Of a DNA stretch of 64,000 bases, positions 56,292 through 64,000 are shown piece by piece. The stretch is from Methylobacter tundripaludum SV96 (GTDB lineage: Bacteria > Pseudomonadota > Gammaproteobacteria > Methylococcales > Methylomonadaceae), in NCBI RefSeq assembly GCF_000190755.2, contig NZ_JH109154.1, forward strand, positions 303,514 to 367,513, in the 5' to 3' direction. The notes beneath the pieces are model-generated. The model saw only the letters and a program-made list of their open reading frames with translations, made no database searches and had not been told where the DNA came from. The first letter of the stretch is position 1, and every line of letters starts with the position of its first letter. The position numbers were made by a program, and so were the translations under genes.

Positions 56292-56368
56292 GTAGAAGGC
56301 GAAGGCTTAAGACCGGTTACCTGGGTGATCATCAAGGATGTTGCTTCGGGCCAATGGGGCGTCGGCGG

Positions 56369-56629
56369 GCCGGGGAGTCGCTATTTTTGCGAAAGCTTTT
56401 ATGGGCATCCCTGCCCAACAAGCGGCAAAAGCTACGCGACCGCTAATGCCTGCGGCTGCCCCAGCCGTCCTGCTTCATTCGCTGGATACCCAACAAGGGG
56501 TATCCAACATCATTCTCGCAATGACTCGACGCGATGTCGGAAAGCCTGCATTTTCACTACGCAAAAAACGCTTCGTGAAAACACATGCCCTATCGCTTCT
56601 GGGGACTACTCGACTCCTGTCTCGCAGCG
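56369..56629. repeat. unclassified insert 2 in the tautomerase gene
   Basis: About 261 bp between the WGVGG and QAVTT codons. Ends GGGGAGTCGC and, in complement, AGGAGTCGAG share GGAGTCG. No coding frame; possibly a MITE. Confidence 0.5.
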
Positions 56630-56818
56630 CAAGCCGTCACCACCGATGCTATTCGCGCGATGAGTCAGGCGTCAGGGTAATTGCCTCGGAATAAATTGAG
56701 CGTTTGTAGCTGCGGATTTATCCGCGCCTACAGCGCCACAGAAGAAGCGTTCTCTTGACAATAAAGGCGGACTCAATTAAGTTGGCCAGCATTAGCTAAC
56801 TTAGCCCTGGTGTCCTCT

Positions 56819-57070
56819 ATGCAAGTCAACATACTCGAAGCCAAAAACAACTTGTCCAGCCTCATCGTTGCCGCCGAGAGAGACGAAGAAGTGGTAATCG
56901 CCCGTAACGGCGTACCCGTCGCCAAACTTGTTAAATATACGGCCAACAAAGTCGCCCCTCCCGGTGCCTGGAAAGGCCGTGCCGCTTATGCGGCGGACTG
57001 GAATTTCGCCGAGACCAACGCAGAAGTAGAACAATTATTCACCGATAGCGACAATGCGCCTGCTGCTTGA
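56819..57070 (+). CDS. Phd/YefM-type antitoxin
   Basis: 83 aa from ATG 56819 (a GTG nine nt earlier is possible). Phd fold: MQVNILEAKNNLSSLIVAAE and VVIARNGVPVAKLV. Overlaps the PIN gene by 17 bp, classical toxin-antitoxin coupling. Confidence 0.85.
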   Translation: MQVNILEAKNNLSSLIVAAERDEEVVIARNGVPVAKLVKYTANKVAPPGAWKGRAAYAADWNFAETNAEVEQLFTDSDNAPAA

Positions 57071-57431
57071 TACCGGTATTGTTTACGACTGGCTGATGGG
57101 CGAAATCAAGGACCGCCCGATCATCGAGCGGATTCAGGCTGAAGGCGCATTGGTCAGTTCGGTTACGGTCTGGGAAATGGCAATCAAAAACGGCTTGGGT
57201 AAAATGCCCTTGCCTTCTGAACATATCGCCGAAGACATTGAAGCGCAAGGTTTTCAATGGCTGAATATCACGCCTTACCATGCCCAAACCGTTCTCGAAC
57301 TGGGCGATCATCATAAAGACCTGTTCGATCGATTGTTGATTGCCCAAGCCAAGTACGAGAAGCTGCATATTGTGACTTATGATGCGGTGTTTCAGGATTA
57401 TCTTGGTGATGTGCTGTTTATTAGAAAGTAA
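57054..57431 (+). CDS. PIN domain toxin (VapC-like)
   Basis: 125 aa. PIN residues: Asp6 in MRLLLDTGIVYDWL, Glu in SVTVWEMAIKNGLGK, Asp in LFDRLLIAQAKYE and Asp in IVTYDAVF. Putative RNase held by the upstream Phd-type antitoxin. Confidence 0.88.
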   Translation: MRLLLDTGIVYDWLMGEIKDRPIIERIQAEGALVSSVTVWEMAIKNGLGKMPLPSEHIAEDIEAQGFQWLNITPYHAQTVLELGDHHKDLFDRLLIAQAKYEKLHIVTYDAVFQDYLGDVLFIRK

Positions 57432-57597
57432 GGTGTAGCGCGGTTTCGCGACAGCAAACCGCAATCAACGCACAAGACCAAATACAACGGATATAAAACC
57501 GCTTGAAACAATCCAGGCGAGAATCAGATTCGCTCTTCCCGACCATGGCGGTTACAGCTTTAGGGACGGGGTTATCAACTTCCGTCCCGCTTGAACG

Positions 57598-59937
57598 TCA
57601 GCAACGCACAATCTGCGGTGCGCCGACAGCTCCATTAGCTAATACGGCCATAACCTGTTTATCGCGGTCGGTGGAATCGCCGGATTCTAAATCTCGATAA
57701 ATAAATTGTTGCAGCGGTGTTAGCCCCTCTTTATCGTCGGATAATTTTCTCTGCAAGGCATCGATTTTTCTGTCGACTGTTATCGCCAGCAAATAACGGT
57801 TGGCCCAATAATGCTCCGGAAAATCCTGGCTGAGCTGTTGCCAATCGGTCTCCAACGCCTGTTTTTTATACAACCGGCATGCTTGGGCGGCCCAGGCATG
57901 GGGCGGCACCAACACCTCGCCGGGTTGCAACCACTCTCTATAAAACAATGCCAAGGCATCGCCTTGTTCAGCTTCCTTGACAAGGCTAGCCATACTGTCT
58001 GGTGAATCCGGTGCTTGGGCAAACGCGGCTTGCAACTTGGCCCGGCGCTGCAATTCCGCTAACAACTCGACCAAAGTATCGGAACAAGACCTGTCGGCGC
58101 TTGCCGAATTTTCATTGAGAAGCTGATGACTGCAGCCAATTTGCGGCTCACCGATTATTTCGCTGTCGTCCGCCTCAACATCAAGCCAAGCCGATACATC
58201 AAGCGTATTGTCTTTAATTTGAGTTAATATATTCTTGGCGCTGTTTTTTGGATAATCTTTCAAAAATTCCGTCAATAAATTTTCCGCTTCCGGCGTTTTA
58301 TTCTGCTTAAACAAAAGCTTAGCCAGTACCACACGCGACTGCTCATTGTCTGGATGACGATCCGCCACTTCCCGCAGCCAGCGTTCGGCCTCTGGATACT
58401 TGGCCTCGCCTTGGCGGATCAACAACCGCGCCAGTTCCACGCGCGACGGTGCGTCATTAGATTTGCGCTCGACCGCTTCCCGTAGCCAGCGTTCGGCCTC
58501 TGGATACTTGGCCTCGCCTTGACGAATCAACAGCCGCGCCAGTTCCACGCGCGACTGTTCATTGTCAGGATGACGATCCGCCACTTCCAGCAGCCACCGT
58601 TCGGCCTCTGGATACTTGGCCTCGCCTTGGCGGATCAACAGCCGCGCAAGCTCCACGCGCGACGGTTCACGGTCAGGATTGCGCTCGGCCGCTTCCCGCA
58701 GCCAGCGTTCGGCCTCTGGATACTTGACCTCGCCTTGACGGATCAACAGCCGCGCCAGCTCCACGCGTGATGCTTCATGGTCAGGAAATAACCGCGCCGT
58801 CTCGCGCAATACCCACTCTTGGGCCTCGCACTGTCCCGAATGGTCCAAATATTCTGCCCATAGCATCCAGATAAAAGAATCCATGGGTTCCAGGCTTAAA
58901 CCGCGTTCGATCATCGACTGAAAACGCTCTAAGTCTTCGGATGATAGCTTACGGCGTTTCAACAAGCGCGAACCTAAGTTGCTAAGTGTAGAAGTAAAAA
59001 AGTAGCTGTCGCCCGTTGTCTGGCTGTAATCGTAATTTTTATCCAGTATTACGAACAAACGTTGCGCCAAGTTTGAGGCAGACAGGCGCGAGCTCTTAAT
59101 GTCTTTAGACAGCGCATCGAATTCGGCTTTATCGGCCGGCTGAAGAGCTGCGGGCGGAGAAGGACGGTTTTTACGTTGCTGCTTAGCCGATTGCCGCAAA
59201 TGCTCCAACAAATCCTTGCCGATAACCGTTTTCGCTTTAAAGCCTTCAGTAACGGTTTCCAACAACATTTGCCAATGTTCCGGTCCCGCCGGATAACGGG
59301 CACTCAACGTTGCGTAATGTTGGTTAAAAAATTTGCTGGCTTTTCCGCTGTCATGCAGTAGCACTGCATGATGCAACAATGCCAATAATTGCGTTTGTTT
59401 GTTGCGTTGCGCATCGTGCCCATTGGGCAGACGTTGCAGGCCGACCAAAGCGACGCTCAAGTATTCGTGCCGCGGATCGTCCGCCAATTGCAGCCATGTC
59501 GCAGGGCAAGCATCCTCGCGTTGCCGGTGCGTCAATACGCGCCAGTATTCCAACGCCGGATCGCGTTCAGGAGCCAGGCGCAAGGGAGCCAGCCAATTGA
59601 GCCAACTGCTGGCGGTTTCGCGCAAGTGATAGATTGTGATCGGCAAGTCCAATAACTGTACGCTGGTCAACGCATCGCACAGTCGCTTGCTGTAAACGCC
59701 GTAGCCTAAGCGCTTTACTTGCGCCGCATAATCTCCACGCATCGCATTAAGCCAATGCAACAAAGCGTTATCGAGCAACTTCCTTGGTTCAGCGAATTCC
59801 GGCATATCGGGAAACTCCTGATACAGCAATTCGGGAATATCCAGGCGCAAGCCGGAACCTAAGCCGGCCCGGCCGCTGAATAAGTCTGCAATCGCTTGGT
59901 TCGGATTGCTAAGAAAAACCTCGTACCACCGGTTCAT
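57598..59937 (-). CDS. large TPR-repeat protein of unknown function
   Basis: 779 aa; start overlaps the stop of the upstream gene by four bases. N-terminal 300 residues are not recognised; LLHDSGKASKFFNQHY (about 194-209) recalls an HD-domain motif, weakly. Residues about 400-550 contain four near-identical 36-residue TPR-like units (SRVELARLLIRQGEAKYPEA plus ERWLREVADRHPDNEQ) and a degenerate fifth. C-terminal 230 residues unknown. Probably scaffolding or sensing; no Walker or nuclease motif. Confidence 0.7.
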   Translation of the reverse strand: MNRWYEVFLSNPNQAIADLFSGRAGLGSGLRLDIPELLYQEFPDMPEFAEPRKLLDNALLHWLNAMRGDYAAQVKRLGYGVYSKRLCDALTSVQLLDLPITIYHLRETASSWLNWLAPLRLAPERDPALEYWRVLTHRQREDACPATWLQLADDPRHEYLSVALVGLQRLPNGHDAQRNKQTQLLALLHHAVLLHDSGKASKFFNQHYATLSARYPAGPEHWQMLLETVTEGFKAKTVIGKDLLEHLRQSAKQQRKNRPSPPAALQPADKAEFDALSKDIKSSRLSASNLAQRLFVILDKNYDYSQTTGDSYFFTSTLSNLGSRLLKRRKLSSEDLERFQSMIERGLSLEPMDSFIWMLWAEYLDHSGQCEAQEWVLRETARLFPDHEASRVELARLLIRQGEVKYPEAERWLREAAERNPDREPSRVELARLLIRQGEAKYPEAERWLLEVADRHPDNEQSRVELARLLIRQGEAKYPEAERWLREAVERKSNDAPSRVELARLLIRQGEAKYPEAERWLREVADRHPDNEQSRVVLAKLLFKQNKTPEAENLLTEFLKDYPKNSAKNILTQIKDNTLDVSAWLDVEADDSEIIGEPQIGCSHQLLNENSASADRSCSDTLVELLAELQRRAKLQAAFAQAPDSPDSMASLVKEAEQGDALALFYREWLQPGEVLVPPHAWAAQACRLYKKQALETDWQQLSQDFPEHYWANRYLLAITVDRKIDALQRKLSDDKEGLTPLQQFIYRDLESGDSTDRDKQVMAVLANGAVGAPQIVRC
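58370..58775. repeat. tandem 108-bp coding repeats (TPR units)
   Basis: GCGTTCGGCCTCTGGATACT recurs at 58381, 58489, (shifted by one base) 58597 and 58705, exactly 108 bp apart, within the TPR gene. The units are nearly identical in DNA, so copy number may vary by recombination. Confidence 0.85.
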
Positions 59938-60866
59938 TTACGTCCCTCCATCGCTTGACCGAAATCAGGACGGTTTGCCGCCTCCTGTAAGGCGATCAAA
60001 TGCAAATCTCTGGCGTCGCGTAAACGACCGTCGTCCGTCACACTGTGTGGACTGTTAATCCAGGCGACCTTCCAGAGGTGCTCAGGCCGGTAGTCAATGC
60101 GGTAATGAAGCATTTCCGCCGTCAAGGTGTCGGCCTGATCGGGAGCAAGATGCAGCGTTGCGCCGTAAGCATGCGCTTTTGGCACGGGAAAGAAAAATTC
60201 GTGCATTCCGCCGTCGAGCACGGTAGGCAAAGCAAAAGCGCAGGGAATGGTCTTGGCTTTGCTGGCTGTTATCACTTCGTCCAATGAATAGCGCATCAAT
60301 GCAACAGGTATCTCCACGCCTTTGTTTGAACCGTAATGACCTAATCCCAAGCGATCGCGCAATTGGTGTTGCCAATCGGCATGGTCGGCCTCGGCTTTAA
60401 CTTCGTCGTAAAAAGCGGCAAATGTCGGGCGGCCGTCGCGTATGTTATTCCAATTTTCCATAACCGTTTCTAAACGCTTTTTTTCATCGGGACGTTTGCT
60501 GTTAATTAAGCCTTTTAGCTCATCAAAACCTAAATTTTCTTTTTTGAACAAGCGCTCCAAATGCTCCAACCTAACAACGGTACGGTTAGTTACTATGCCT
60601 TGTAGCCAAGCCGTCCGGTTAAGATCGAGAAAACTGTCCGGAATGCTTGAGCGTAGTACCGTAACAGTATCCTCGTAATTTAACTTTTCCACTTCCTTCC
60701 AATCCTCCCAATCCGGCTCTAGTGGATTCAACAGCCGATCCTCGAATTTACCCCAACGCGATGAATTAACGCGCTCGTCAAAGCGGCAATTATCGACGAT
60801 AGCAGCTTGCTTGGCATCAGTTGAAAGACTTAGTTGATTGAGAAAAAGTTGAGTTTCGGCTTTCAC
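59934..60866 (-). CDS. hypothetical protein, partner of the TPR gene
   Basis: 310 aa, no family recognised. Mostly soluble; central segment PTFAAFYDEVKAEADHADWQ, HYGSNKGVEIPVALMRYSLD and FFFPVPKAHAYGATLHLAP. ATGA overlap with the TPR gene proves cotranscription. Its start is 136 bp from the (GGGAT)n tract. Confidence 0.65.
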   Translation of the reverse strand: MKAETQLFLNQLSLSTDAKQAAIVDNCRFDERVNSSRWGKFEDRLLNPLEPDWEDWKEVEKLNYEDTVTVLRSSIPDSFLDLNRTAWLQGIVTNRTVVRLEHLERLFKKENLGFDELKGLINSKRPDEKKRLETVMENWNNIRDGRPTFAAFYDEVKAEADHADWQHQLRDRLGLGHYGSNKGVEIPVALMRYSLDEVITASKAKTIPCAFALPTVLDGGMHEFFFPVPKAHAYGATLHLAPDQADTLTAEMLHYRIDYRPEHLWKVAWINSPHSVTDDGRLRDARDLHLIALQEAANRPDFGQAMEGRK

Positions 60867-60997
60867 GAACAGTTTAGATAGACTTTATTAAAATTATGCG
60901 AATCATTTTAGCCGCTTGTTTCTCATTATGCGAATAAATCACGCCCATAACTTATTAAGCTAAAGATCAAAGGGACAGCTCGATAAGATGCGCTGGC

Positions 60998-61070
60998 ATG
61001 GCATGGGATGGGATGGGATGGGATGGGATGGGATGGGATGGGATGGGATGGGATGGGATGGGATGGGATG
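60998..61070. repeat. pentanucleotide tandem repeat (GGGAT)n
   Basis: About 13 exact ATGGG units from 61003 to 61070, preceded by one ATGGC. Upstream of the 310-aa gene on its coding-strand side. Simple repeats of this length slip readily. Confidence 0.95.
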
Positions 61071-61150
61071 TGTTGAAGTACGAAGCGCATTGTTCGCGAT
61101 TGATGCGTCTCCTGTCGTCGGCACATCCTATGCACTCGCCTTTTCCGCCA

Positions 61151-61296
61151 TCAATTCCCCAGCCATATCCCCAGCTTTTTCAACGCCAGTTCCAGCCCAT
61201 CATTCCACGGCACCGCGCAACTAAGCCGGATAAAGTTGCCGTATTTCTTTTGGGTGGCCGAAAACAGCGGCCCCGGAACTATGTGCAAGTTTTATT
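61151..61296 (-). pseudogene. 3' fragment of a MocR-type PLP aminotransferase/regulator
   Basis: The minus frame HIVPGPLFSATQKKYGNFIR, then LSCAVPWNDGLELALKKLG, ends with a stop at 61151-61153. This matches the C-terminus of GntR/MocR or related aminotransferases. Cut off near 61296, where the repeat C block begins. Confidence 0.6.
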
Positions 61297-61362
61297 TTTA
61301 AACCATGAAGAACATGAAAGGCATGAAGTCTTCATATCCTTCATGCTCTTCGTGGCCATTGC
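61297..61362. repeat. repeat C variant (ATGAAG words)
   Basis: AACCATGAAGAACATGAAAGG and complementary TTCATGCTCTTCGTGG arms form an inverted repeat; variant of the CACGAAG family. It marks the end of the MocR fragment. Confidence 0.6.
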
Positions 61363-61453
61363 TTAAATTAATTTATGCCTGTTCCCAACAAGATTTTTTT
61401 GGCCTATTGACAGGGGCAGGCTAATGGATGCCCCCCTATCCTTTCTAAACCGA

Positions 61454-62353
61454 TCAATTCAGCGATAACTCCGCCCGCAAACGCTCTGCCATCATATCGA
61501 CGAACGAACGGATTTTAGCCGACGAGTGGCGGCCTTCGCGGTGCAGTATATGGATCGGCACCGGCGGGCTTTCGAACTCGCTGAGCACGATTTTCAGTTT
61601 GCCGGTCTGTAGCGGTTCGGCAATTTGGTAGGACAGCAAGCGGGTGATGCCTAGGCTGGCCATCGCGGCGTAGGCCCCCGAGTCGTTATCGCTGATGCTT
61701 AACAGGGGTTGTAGCTTTACCGTCACCGGCTGGCCGTCGCGCACGAAACGCATCTCGTTGGCGGGATTTAACCCCCGCGCCAGGATGATGTCGTGCGCCG
61801 GTAAATCTTCCGGCGTTTGCGGGATGCCGCGTGCCGCCAAATAGTCGGGCGACGCGCACACCACTCGCCGCACCGCGCCGACCCGTAGCGCCCGGTACGA
61901 CGAATCCGGCAAATCTCCGATGCGGATCGCCATGTCCACGCCTTCCTCCAGCATGTTGACAACCCGGTCGACGAACAGTGCGTTGACTTCCACCGCCGGG
62001 TAACGGCGCAAATACTCGACGATGCCGGGCATCACGTACATGCGACCGAACAAAACCGAGGCGGTGACGGTAAGTTGGCCGCGCGGTTCGGCGTTGATGC
62101 CCAGCGCCGCGTCGTCGGCTTCATCGGCCAAGGCGATGATGTGTTTGGCGTCCTCGTAGTATTTCTGGCCGGCCTCGGTCATCCGCACGTAGCGGGTGGT
62201 GCGGTTCAGCAATTTAACGCCCAAGCGCTCTTCCAAGGCCGCAACCGCACGCGTCACGGCCGGTGGCGACATCTGTAGCTTGCGGGCGCCGCCGGCAAAG
62301 CCTTCCGCATCGACCACCGCGACATACACGCTCATTAAATGCAGACGACTCAT
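61454..62353 (-). CDS. LysR family transcriptional regulator
   Basis: 299 aa. N-terminal winged HTH (VDAEGFAGGARKLQMSPPAV) and substrate-binding domain (GQLTVTASVLFGRMYVMPGI). Of the group resembling DmlR/CrgA regulators. Divergent from the AhpD-like gene at 62490, 136 bp shared region, so likely its regulator. Confidence 0.92.
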   Translation of the reverse strand: MSRLHLMSVYVAVVDAEGFAGGARKLQMSPPAVTRAVAALEERLGVKLLNRTTRYVRMTEAGQKYYEDAKHIIALADEADDAALGINAEPRGQLTVTASVLFGRMYVMPGIVEYLRRYPAVEVNALFVDRVVNMLEEGVDMAIRIGDLPDSSYRALRVGAVRRVVCASPDYLAARGIPQTPEDLPAHDIILARGLNPANEMRFVRDGQPVTVKLQPLLSISDNDSGAYAAMASLGITRLLSYQIAEPLQTGKLKIVLSEFESPPVPIHILHREGRHSSAKIRSFVDMMAERLRAELSLN

Positions 62354-62489
62354 TGATAGTTCCAGTTATCGGAATAGTAAATTGATAATTTTAACTATTC
62401 TTTATTTTTTTGCAATAAGACACACTACACCCGCCTGCTGAATTTCACACAGGCGACTAACAAACCCTTTCATTATTTGGAGAACTATC

Positions 62490-63035
62490 ATGAGCCGTAT
62501 TACCACCGTTAGCAACGAAAGCGCCAACACCGAACAACTCAGCCTGTTGGATGCGATACAAAGCCAGTTGGGCATGGTGCCTAATTTCTTGCGGGTGTTC
62601 GCCCACTCGCCGGATGCCTTGAAAGCCTTCCTCGGCTTGCATCACATCGCCAACCACGGTTCGCTGGACGCCGCCACCCGCGAACGCATCGCGCTGGCGC
62701 TGGCCCAGCAGAACGAATGCGAATACTGCCTGTCCGCACACACCGCCATCGGCCGCAAAGCCGGTTTGAACGGGGCGGAAATCGAAGCCAACCGGGCCGG
62801 CACCAGCCAGGATGCCAAGGCGGCGGTGGCGGTTAAATTCGCCCGCGCCCTGGTCGCGCACAAGGGCGAGGTCACCAACGCCGAGTTGCAGGCCATGAAT
62901 GACGCCGGTTTCAGCGAGGCGGACATCGTCGAGGTGATCACCCACGTCGGCATGAACATAATGACCAATATCCTGGGCAAGGCCAGCCGGGTCAGCATCG
63001 ACTTCCCGAAAGTGGGGCTAAAACAGGCGGCCTAA
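62490..63035 (+). CDS. carboxymuconolactone decarboxylase (AhpD-like) family protein
   Basis: 181 aa; SD TTGGAGAA. Active-site CEYCLSAHTAIGRKAGL (CxxC-x3-H, about 78-94), the complete AhpD-type motif; GMVPNFLRVFAHSPDALKAF precedes. Probably alkylhydroperoxidase-like. Paralog of the gene at 55438 but with the second Cys. Confidence 0.9.
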   Translation: MSRITTVSNESANTEQLSLLDAIQSQLGMVPNFLRVFAHSPDALKAFLGLHHIANHGSLDAATRERIALALAQQNECEYCLSAHTAIGRKAGLNGAEIEANRAGTSQDAKAAVAVKFARALVAHKGEVTNAELQAMNDAGFSEADIVEVITHVGMNIMTNILGKASRVSIDFPKVGLKQAA

Positions 63036-63063
63036 TATAGGCGCCGTAATTCATTAAGATACA

Positions 63064-63286
63064 TTGATATGCAATTCACGGATTCGCTCGTTCCCAAGCT
63101 CCAGCTTGGGAACGCAGTCTTGGAAGTTCCAGCTTGGGAACGCAGTCTTGGAAGCTCCAGCTTGGGAACGCAGTCTTGGAAGCTCCAGCTTCCCGACTCG
63201 CGAAGCTGCGACTGCATGGATGCAGGAGGTAGAGCAACGCAGGGAGCAGTTGCCGAGAGCTTCGCTAACTGGGTTCCCAAGCCGGA
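63064..63286. repeat. repeat A block with repeat B, tandem expanded
   Basis: Three tandem units of CCAGCTTGGGAACGCAGTCT (63100-63170) after a full palindrome, then GAAGCTCCAGCTTCCCGACTC, a repeat B (63209-63257) interrupting the CGAAGC arm and a last half palindrome TTCCCAAGCC cut by the IS. Confidence 0.8.
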
Positions 63287-64000
63287 GAGACTGTGAAAGT
63301 ATTCTCTCGCACCATACTTTATAATATGCACATCATCCGGTAACCGCCAGTTAACAAACACTCATGTCATCACGCCGCTATCAACCCGTATTAAACCGTC
63401 AGCAAGAAATGTTGCTGCCGCCTTGTGTCGATGAATACGTCAGCCAGAACAATCCGGTACGAGCCATTGATGCCTATGTCGATACCTTGGATTTACAGGC
63501 TTTTGGATTTGCAAACAGCCAACCTGTCATGAGTGCCGGACAACCGGCTTATGATCCGGCGGCGTTGTTGAAATTGTATTTGTACGGCTATTTACAAGGC
63601 ATCCGTAGCAGCCGGAAGCTGGAACGCGAGGCCAGGCGGAACCTGGAGGTTATGTGGTTGGTCGAGGGCTTGCGCCCGACCTATAAAACCATCGCCGACT
63701 TTCGCAAAGTCAATGGCGCAGCATTAAAGGCGGCAAACCGCGATTTCCTGCTACTGTGTAAGGAACTTGCGCTGTTCGGTGGCGAACAAGTGGCTGTGGA
63801 TGGCAGCTTTTTCAAAGCCGACGCCAGTAAAACCGGAATTTACACCGAAGACAAACTCAACAAACAGCTTGAAGATTTAGACCAGAAAATCGCCGACTAC
63901 CAACAAGCCCTTGCCGAACAAAACGCCGCCGATGACCGGGCAAGCCAAGGCAGCTTGGTTGAAGACGAGCAGTTGCAACAAAAGCTTGAACGGTTGCGCA
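63287..64000 (+). mobile_element. IS1182-like element, second type, right end beyond window
   Basis: Its left end GAGACTGTGAAAGT shares GAGACTGT with the terminal repeats of the other two copies. It interrupts a repeat A palindrome. Confidence 0.75.
63364..64000 (+). CDS. IS1182 family transposase, 3' end outside the window
   Basis: 212 codons visible. PLPPCVDEY-type opening (MLLPPCVDEYVSQNNPVRAI), then YDPAALLKLYLYGYLQGIRS and the first catalytic Asp in VAVDGSFFKADASKT. Related to, but clearly distinct from, the transposase at 7152 and 31774. Confidence 0.9.
   Translation, partial: MSSRRYQPVLNRQQEMLLPPCVDEYVSQNNPVRAIDAYVDTLDLQAFGFANSQPVMSAGQPAYDPAALLKLYLYGYLQGIRSSRKLEREARRNLEVMWLVEGLRPTYKTIADFRKVNGAALKAANRDFLLLCKELALFGGEQVAVDGSFFKADASKTGIYTEDKLNKQLEDLDQKIADYQQALAEQNAADDRASQGSLVEDEQLQQKLERLR

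Larger units (their letters stand above)
56053..56680 (+). pseudogene. 4-oxalocrotonate tautomerase-like gene broken by two insertions
   Basis: Three collinear pieces of one small tautomerase: 56053-56145 (MPLVQIKGISGYLSLQQKQE ... DAIVS, with the catalytic Pro2), 56292-56368 (VEGEGLRPVTWVIIKDVASG, then QWGVGG) and 56630-56680 (QAVTTDAIRAMSQASG and stop). Rebuilt it is about 70 aa, the family size. Insert 1 is a repeat B element (about 146 bp); insert 2 is about 261 bp of unknown sequence. Confidence 0.82.

Noticed and set aside
58370..58775. CRISPR-like array
   Set aside because: Spacing is 108 bp and repeats are in frame as TPR units within a gene; no CRISPR repeat-spacer structure and no cas genes nearby.
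60926..61366. Frames through the GGGAT tract (SHPIP or WDGMG repeats)
   Set aside because: Direct translation of a simple repeat.
62490..62945. Long minus-strand frame opposite the AhpD-like gene (62457-62945)
   Set aside because: A shadow of the real gene on the other strand; Gly/Val/Phe-rich composition without a domain.

Overview
The window comes from a gammaproteobacterial methanotroph, most likely a member of the Methylococcales. The main evidence is a nearly complete methanol dehydrogenase (mxa) cluster between 26254 and 39501: mxaD, a divergent mxaB-type regulator, then mxaF-J-G-I, an insertion sequence, and mxaR-S-A-C-K-L. The large subunit has Ala two residues after the active-site Asp (D332, A334), as in the calcium enzyme MxaF; lanthanide XoxF proteins have Asp there. 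Housekeeping genes (smpB, gltX, ybiT, yaeQ, ppnP, corA, htpX) are also of gammaproteobacterial type.

Layout. 1-4768: sodium symporter (cut by the window edge), smpB, isochorismatase-like and HopJ-like genes, and an overlapping FAD-oxidoreductase/methyltransferase pair resembling MnmL/MnmM of tRNA wobble-uridine modification. 5060-11219: one large gene (about 1532 codons when rebuilt; nuclease-like N-terminus, P-loop NTPase, long helical C-terminus) split by a 1557-bp IS1182-like element. It looks like an inactivated STAND/Avs-type defence gene. 11386-15471: ppnP, NYN-domain gene, yaeQ, ybiT, phosphoesterase. 15900-21487: TVP38-disulfide reductase fusion, small coiled-coil protein, SixA-like phosphatase, corA, diguanylate cyclase. 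21490-22560: decayed BrnT/BrnA remnant and tiny ORFs. 22568-24382: tRNA-Glu twice, tRNA-Ala and gltX. 24863-26053: OmpA-type lipoprotein. 26254-41454: mxa cluster and attached genes. 41518-43991: Sfp-type transferase and gamma-glutamyltransferase. 44672-47552: stress cluster (two DUF2934 proteins, two Hsp20 proteins, HtpX). 48844-54223: alpha-oxoamine synthase, YbhB-like protein, exported isoaspartyl methyltransferase, membrane spermidine-synthase-like protein. 54342-57431: frameshifted AraC gene, AhpD-like gene, a tautomerase gene broken by two insertions, and a Phd/PIN toxin-antitoxin pair. 57598-60866: a two-gene operon of unknown function (TPR-repeat protein plus 310-aa protein) with a (GGGAT)n tract upstream. 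61151-64000: MocR-type gene fragment, LysR regulator with divergent AhpD-like gene, and another IS1182-like element running off the end.

The most unusual general property is the density of short palindromic repeats, from at least nine families. Many are nested: one family sits in the loop or between the arms of another. They have also entered genes: one is in frame inside mxaC, one disrupts a tautomerase gene, one forms the 3' end of mxaL, and one supplies the sequence next to the mxaL ribosome binding site, where the 5' end of mxaL is also duplicated.
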